Assembly (NCBI GenBank): GCA_030635835.1
Contig: DAOVYB010000045.1
Location: 1-10,047 of the forward strand
Direction of reading: 5' to 3'
Source: Gammaproteobacteria bacterium
GTDB taxonomy: Bacteria; Pseudomonadota; Gammaproteobacteria; UBA6429
DNA length: 10,047 bases
In this document: piece after piece, positions 7,060-10,047 of the stretch
Numbering within the stretch: the first letter of the stretch is position 1
How the letters are laid out: every line of letters starts with the position of its first letter
Made by a program: the position numbers and the translations under genes
The notes under the pieces: generated by a model
Seen by the model: only the letters and a program-made list of their open reading frames with translations
Databases searched by the model: none
Told to the model about the DNA's origin: nothing

Positions 7060-7147
7060 ATACTTAAAATTTTCAAATAATGCTTCAATACAAAATGGCA
7101 ATAAAAAACTTTGCGCTCTTTGCGTCTCCGCGTCTTTGCGTTAGGTT
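6970..7147. repeat. Palindromic repeat element 3 (178 bp) between gatA and gatB
   Basis: The inner arms 6979-7012 and 7109-7142 match as inverted copies at 30 of 34 positions, around a 96-bp A+T-rich spacer. Outside them, AACC occurs at 6970-6973 and its complement GGTT at 7144-7147, as in the other two elements. Each arm has four CGCAAAG-type units, one more than elements 1 and 2. The element starts 1 bp after the gatA stop and ends 8 bp before the gatB ATG, so it fills essentially the whole gap within the operon. The left end has five extra bases (CTCTC, 6974-6978) between AACC and the units; they supply part of the gatB Shine-Dalgarno. Confidence 0.88.
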
Positions 7148-7148
7148 T

Positions 7149-8603
7149 TTACTTAAACGCTTCTGGCATTTGTTTATGCCAGTCTGTTGTTTGTTGATAT
7201 TGATGCGCAACATTTAATAAACGTGATTCATCAAAGTAGTTTCCAATGATTTGTAAGCCAACTGGCAAGTTGTTTGAGAAACCACACGGCACTGACATAC
7301 CGGGTAAACCTGCAAGGTTTGTTGCAATGGTATAAATATCAGACAAATACATTGAAACAGGATCATCTGATTTTTCACCGGCTTTAAAGGCCACTTCAGG
7401 TGAGGTTGGCCCCATGATGACATCCACTTTTTCAAACGCCTGTTTAAAGTCATCACTGATTAAACGACGAATTTTTTGTGCTTTTAAATAATAGGCATCG
7501 TAATAACCGGCAGATAAGGCATAAGCTCCGATCATGATGCGACGTTTTACTTCGTCACCAAAACCTTCACCGCGACTGCGTTTATATAAGTCTTCTAAAT
7601 CCTGAGGGTCATCACAGCGATAACCAAAACGGACACCATCAAAACGTGAGAGATTCGATGAACATTCAGCAGGTGCAATAACATAATAGGCTGGAACGGA
7701 TAAATGTGAGTTAGGTAAACTGATTTCTACAATTTCCGCTCCCATTTTTTTGTATTCTTCGATCGCAGCTTCTACCACTTTAGCGACATCAGCATTCAAG
7801 CCCTCACCAAAATATTCTTTTGGTAAACCAATTTTTAAGCCTTTCATGTCCTGATTTAAATTAGCAGTGTAATCAGGCACCTCTTTTTCTACACTAGTCG
7901 AATCTTTATCATCAAAGCCCGCCATCACGTTTAACATCAACGCGGCATCTTCCGCTGTTTGAGTAAATGTTCCTGCTTGATCCAGACTTGAAGCAAAGGC
8001 GATCATGCCGTAGCGCGAAACACGTCCATAAGTCGGTTTTAAACCGGTAATGCCACAAAGTGCAGCAGGTTGACGAATTGAACCTCCGGTATCTGTTCCG
8101 GTTGAAGCAGGCACTAAACGTGCGGCAACAGCTGCCGCTGAACCACCTGAAGAACCACCAGGTACCGTTGAAATATCCCATGGGTTTTTTACACCACCAT
8201 AAAAGCTGGTTTCATTGGATGAACCCATGGCGAATTCATCCATGTTGGTTTTACCCATCATGACACTACCGGCCTGATTGAAATTATGAATCACGGTTGA
8301 GTCATAAGGCGCAATAAAATTATCCAGCATTTTTGAACCGCAAGTGGTTTTAATGTCATTAGTACAAAAAATATCTTTTTGTGCGAAAGGAATACCAGTC
8401 AAAACAGAGGCATTACCTTTTGCAATCGACTCGTCTGCAGCACGTGCCTGAGCCAAAGCATGCTCATCACTCACAGTAATGAAACTGTTTAACTCTGAAT
8501 CGAATTGTTTAATGCGTTGCAGAAAACTCTTAGTGAGTTCTTCGCTCGAAAAATCGCCTTTTTTTAACCCTTCAGCGAGTTCGGCAATGGTTTTACTATG
8601 CAT
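7149..8603 (-). CDS. gatA: Asp/Glu-tRNA amidotransferase subunit A
   Basis: The glutaminase/amidase subunit of GatCAB: it releases ammonia from glutamine for transfer to Glu-tRNA(Gln) or Asp-tRNA(Asn) in GatB. The 484-aa length is normal. The amidase-signature triad is intact: K76 in GIPFAQKD, S151/S152 in the GGSSGGS loop, and nucleophile S175 in [10 protein letters not shown]. The fold continues with the typical [20 protein letters not shown] segment and ends in a conserved [10 protein letters not shown] stretch. ATG 8603 has a modest AAGAG ribosome site about 7 bases upstream. It follows gatC with an 87-bp gap that carries a candidate promoter. It precedes gatB with 187 bp between them, almost all palindromic repeat, which is wide for an operon of this kind. 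Confidence 0.98.
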   Translation of the reverse strand: MHSKTIAELAEGLKKGDFSSEELTKSFLQRIKQFDSELNSFITVSDEHALAQARAADESIAKGNASVLTGIPFAQKDIFCTNDIKTTCGSKMLDNFIAPYDSTVIHNFNQAGSVMMGKTNMDEFAMGSSNETSFYGGVKNPWDISTVPGGSSGGSAAAVAARLVPASTGTDTGGSIRQPAALCGITGLKPTYGRVSRYGMIAFASSLDQAGTFTQTAEDAALMLNVMAGFDDKDSTSVEKEVPDYTANLNQDMKGLKIGLPKEYFGEGLNADVAKVVEAAIEEYKKMGAEIVEISLPNSHLSVPAYYVIAPAECSSNLSRFDGVRFGYRCDDPQDLEDLYKRSRGEGFGDEVKRRIMIGAYALSAGYYDAYYLKAQKIRRLISDDFKQAFEKVDVIMGPTSPEVAFKAGEKSDDPVSMYLSDIYTIATNLAGLPGMSVPCGFSNNLPVGLQIIGNYFDESRLLNVAHQYQQTTDWHKQMPEAFK

Positions 8604-8632
8604 GTTGTTACTCTTTAAATTTTTGCTAGGAA

Positions 8633-8660
8633 TTTATACTGGAATTCTAAAAATAGTTAA
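8633..8660 (-). promoter_or_regulatory. Candidate internal promoter for gatA
   Basis: On the minus strand TTAACT (complement of 8655-8660, four of six to -35 consensus) and TATAAA (complement of 8633-8638, five of six to -10) are 16 bp apart. Transcription would start near 8626, about 22 bases before the gatA ATG. This would let gatA and gatB be transcribed without gatC. The -35 overlaps a perfect inverted repeat at 8656-8671. Confidence 0.35.
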
Positions 8661-8671
8661 TCGAAATTAAC
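8656..8671. other. Perfect 6-bp inverted repeat with UUCG loop between gatC and gatA
   Basis: GTTAAT and ATTAAC flank a four-base loop. In the minus-strand transcript this reads GUUAAU-UUCG-AUUAAC. The stem is A+T-rich and weak, though the UUCG loop type can stabilise hairpins. It could be an operator overlapping the candidate gatA -35, a weak attenuator (a run of T follows after TA), or chance. Nothing else is visible in the 87-bp gap 8604-8690. Confidence 0.3.
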
Positions 8672-8690
8672 GTGAATTTTACATTCAGGA

Positions 8691-8978
8691 TTATTCAATA
8701 ACCTGAGGAACAAGATACAAACCCTTTTCGACTTCAGGTGCAATTTCCTGAAAATGTTCACGTTGATTTTCTTCGGTCACAACGTCTTCTCGCAGGCGTT
8801 GATAAGCATCTTGTGGATGCGCCATCGGGCTAATATTATCGGTATCCACCGCATTCATTTGCTCAACCAGTTCCAAAATGCTGGAAAGGCTTCTGGCATA
8901 ACCGGGAATATCTTCATCGGCAATGGCCAATCGTGCCAAATGCGCTATTTTTTCAACGTCATTTTTATCCAGTGACAT
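8691..8978 (-). CDS. gatC: Asp/Glu-tRNA amidotransferase subunit C
   Basis: A small 95-aa subunit that wraps around GatA and holds GatA and GatB together. The start [19 protein letters not shown] and the later [19 protein letters not shown] segment are characteristic, as is the tail ending in a LVPQVIE stretch. The length is normal. ATG 8978 has a GGAG ribosome site (complement of 8989-8992) about 10 bases upstream. It is the first gene of the gatCAB operon and is divergent from mreB. I could not choose a convincing promoter in the 191-bp spacer. Confidence 0.96.
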   Translation of the reverse strand: MSLDKNDVEKIAHLARLAIADEDIPGYARSLSSILELVEQMNAVDTDNISPMAHPQDAYQRLREDVVTEENQREHFQEIAPEVEKGLYLVPQVIE

Positions 8979-9023
8979 GGGATTTTAGCTCCAAATTTTA
9001 CTCTTTAGTCATCTTTTATCTGT

Positions 9024-9045
9024 ATTTAATCCAGATTTAATCCAG
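9024..9045. repeat. Perfect 11-bp tandem repeat in the gatC-mreB spacer, beside a small palindrome
   Basis: ATTTAATCCAG occurs twice in direct succession (9024-9034 and 9035-9045). The second copy runs into CAGGG-TG-CCCTG (9043-9054), a short palindrome. The spacing of one helical turn places both copies on the same DNA face, as regulator sites often are. It lies about 46 bp upstream of gatC and 124 bp upstream of mreB. The rest of the spacer 8979-9169 is A+T-rich, with no confident promoter. A replication-slippage duplication is equally possible. Confidence 0.6.
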
Positions 9046-9157
9046 GGTGCCCTGTGATGGGCTCGGCAAATTCTACCAGTATTCATTAATGGCTGCTTGC
9101 TCATTTGGCCCTTATTAATTAAAGTAGCAATCATATTTTGTCTTTTAATTACTATAA

Positions 9158-10047
<890 letters not shown>

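Noticed and set aside
7013..7108. A gene or conserved core inside repeat 3
   Set aside because: The spacer is A+T-rich with no convincing ribosome site, and it does not resemble the spacer of element 1 at 1836-1936.

Overview
The window reads as an A+T-rich gammaproteobacterial chromosome, judged by eye only. The gatC-gatA-gatB operon runs away from mreB, prmC lies near a MoeB-type gene, and hslO is present; these arrangements are familiar from gammaproteobacteria. All proteins look full-length and conserved except two truncated by the window edges (rhuM-like, mreB) and one apparent remnant of a restriction gene. I cannot name the genus.

Layout. Positions 1-269 (minus strand) hold the N-terminus of a RhuM-family protein, preceded by a 21-codon ORF that looks like the decapitated start of an Mrr-type restriction endonuclease. 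A 180-bp divergent spacer leads to the plus-strand block: prmC (release-factor glutamine methyltransferase), a conserved-looking 132-aa protein with Cys/His residues near its end, a moeB/thiF-type adenylyltransferase, and a membrane-bound PAS histidine kinase with no adjacent response regulator. This block meets the minus-strand block tail to tail, with only 33 bp between. The minus-strand block, read from its promoter side, is gatC, gatA, gatB (Glu/Asp-tRNA amidotransferase), then hslO (redox chaperone Hsp33). mreB starts on the plus strand after a 191-bp divergent spacer and runs off the end.

The most notable structure is not a gene. Three long imperfect palindromes (1809-1963, 5451-5524, 6970-7147) lie between genes. 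Their arms begin with AACC and consist of three or four copies of a 7-base unit of the form CRCVRAG, spaced 8-10 bases apart. The arms are alike across the three copies, but the spacers between arms are not. Each element starts 1-7 bp after a stop codon, and all three are preceded by a similar 9-base sequence (YTTAAGTWA) that includes the stop codon. One splits gatA from gatB, one occupies the hslO leader, and one precedes moeB. They look like a dispersed repeat family with a site preference just downstream of stop codons.

Functionally the window is mostly housekeeping: translation quality and termination (PrmC, GatCAB), sulfur-carrier activation (MoeB), stress chaperone (Hsp33), cell shape (MreB) and sensing (the kinase). 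The left edge shows traces of a defence or accessory region. I see no RNA gene, CRISPR array, transposase or complete new system.
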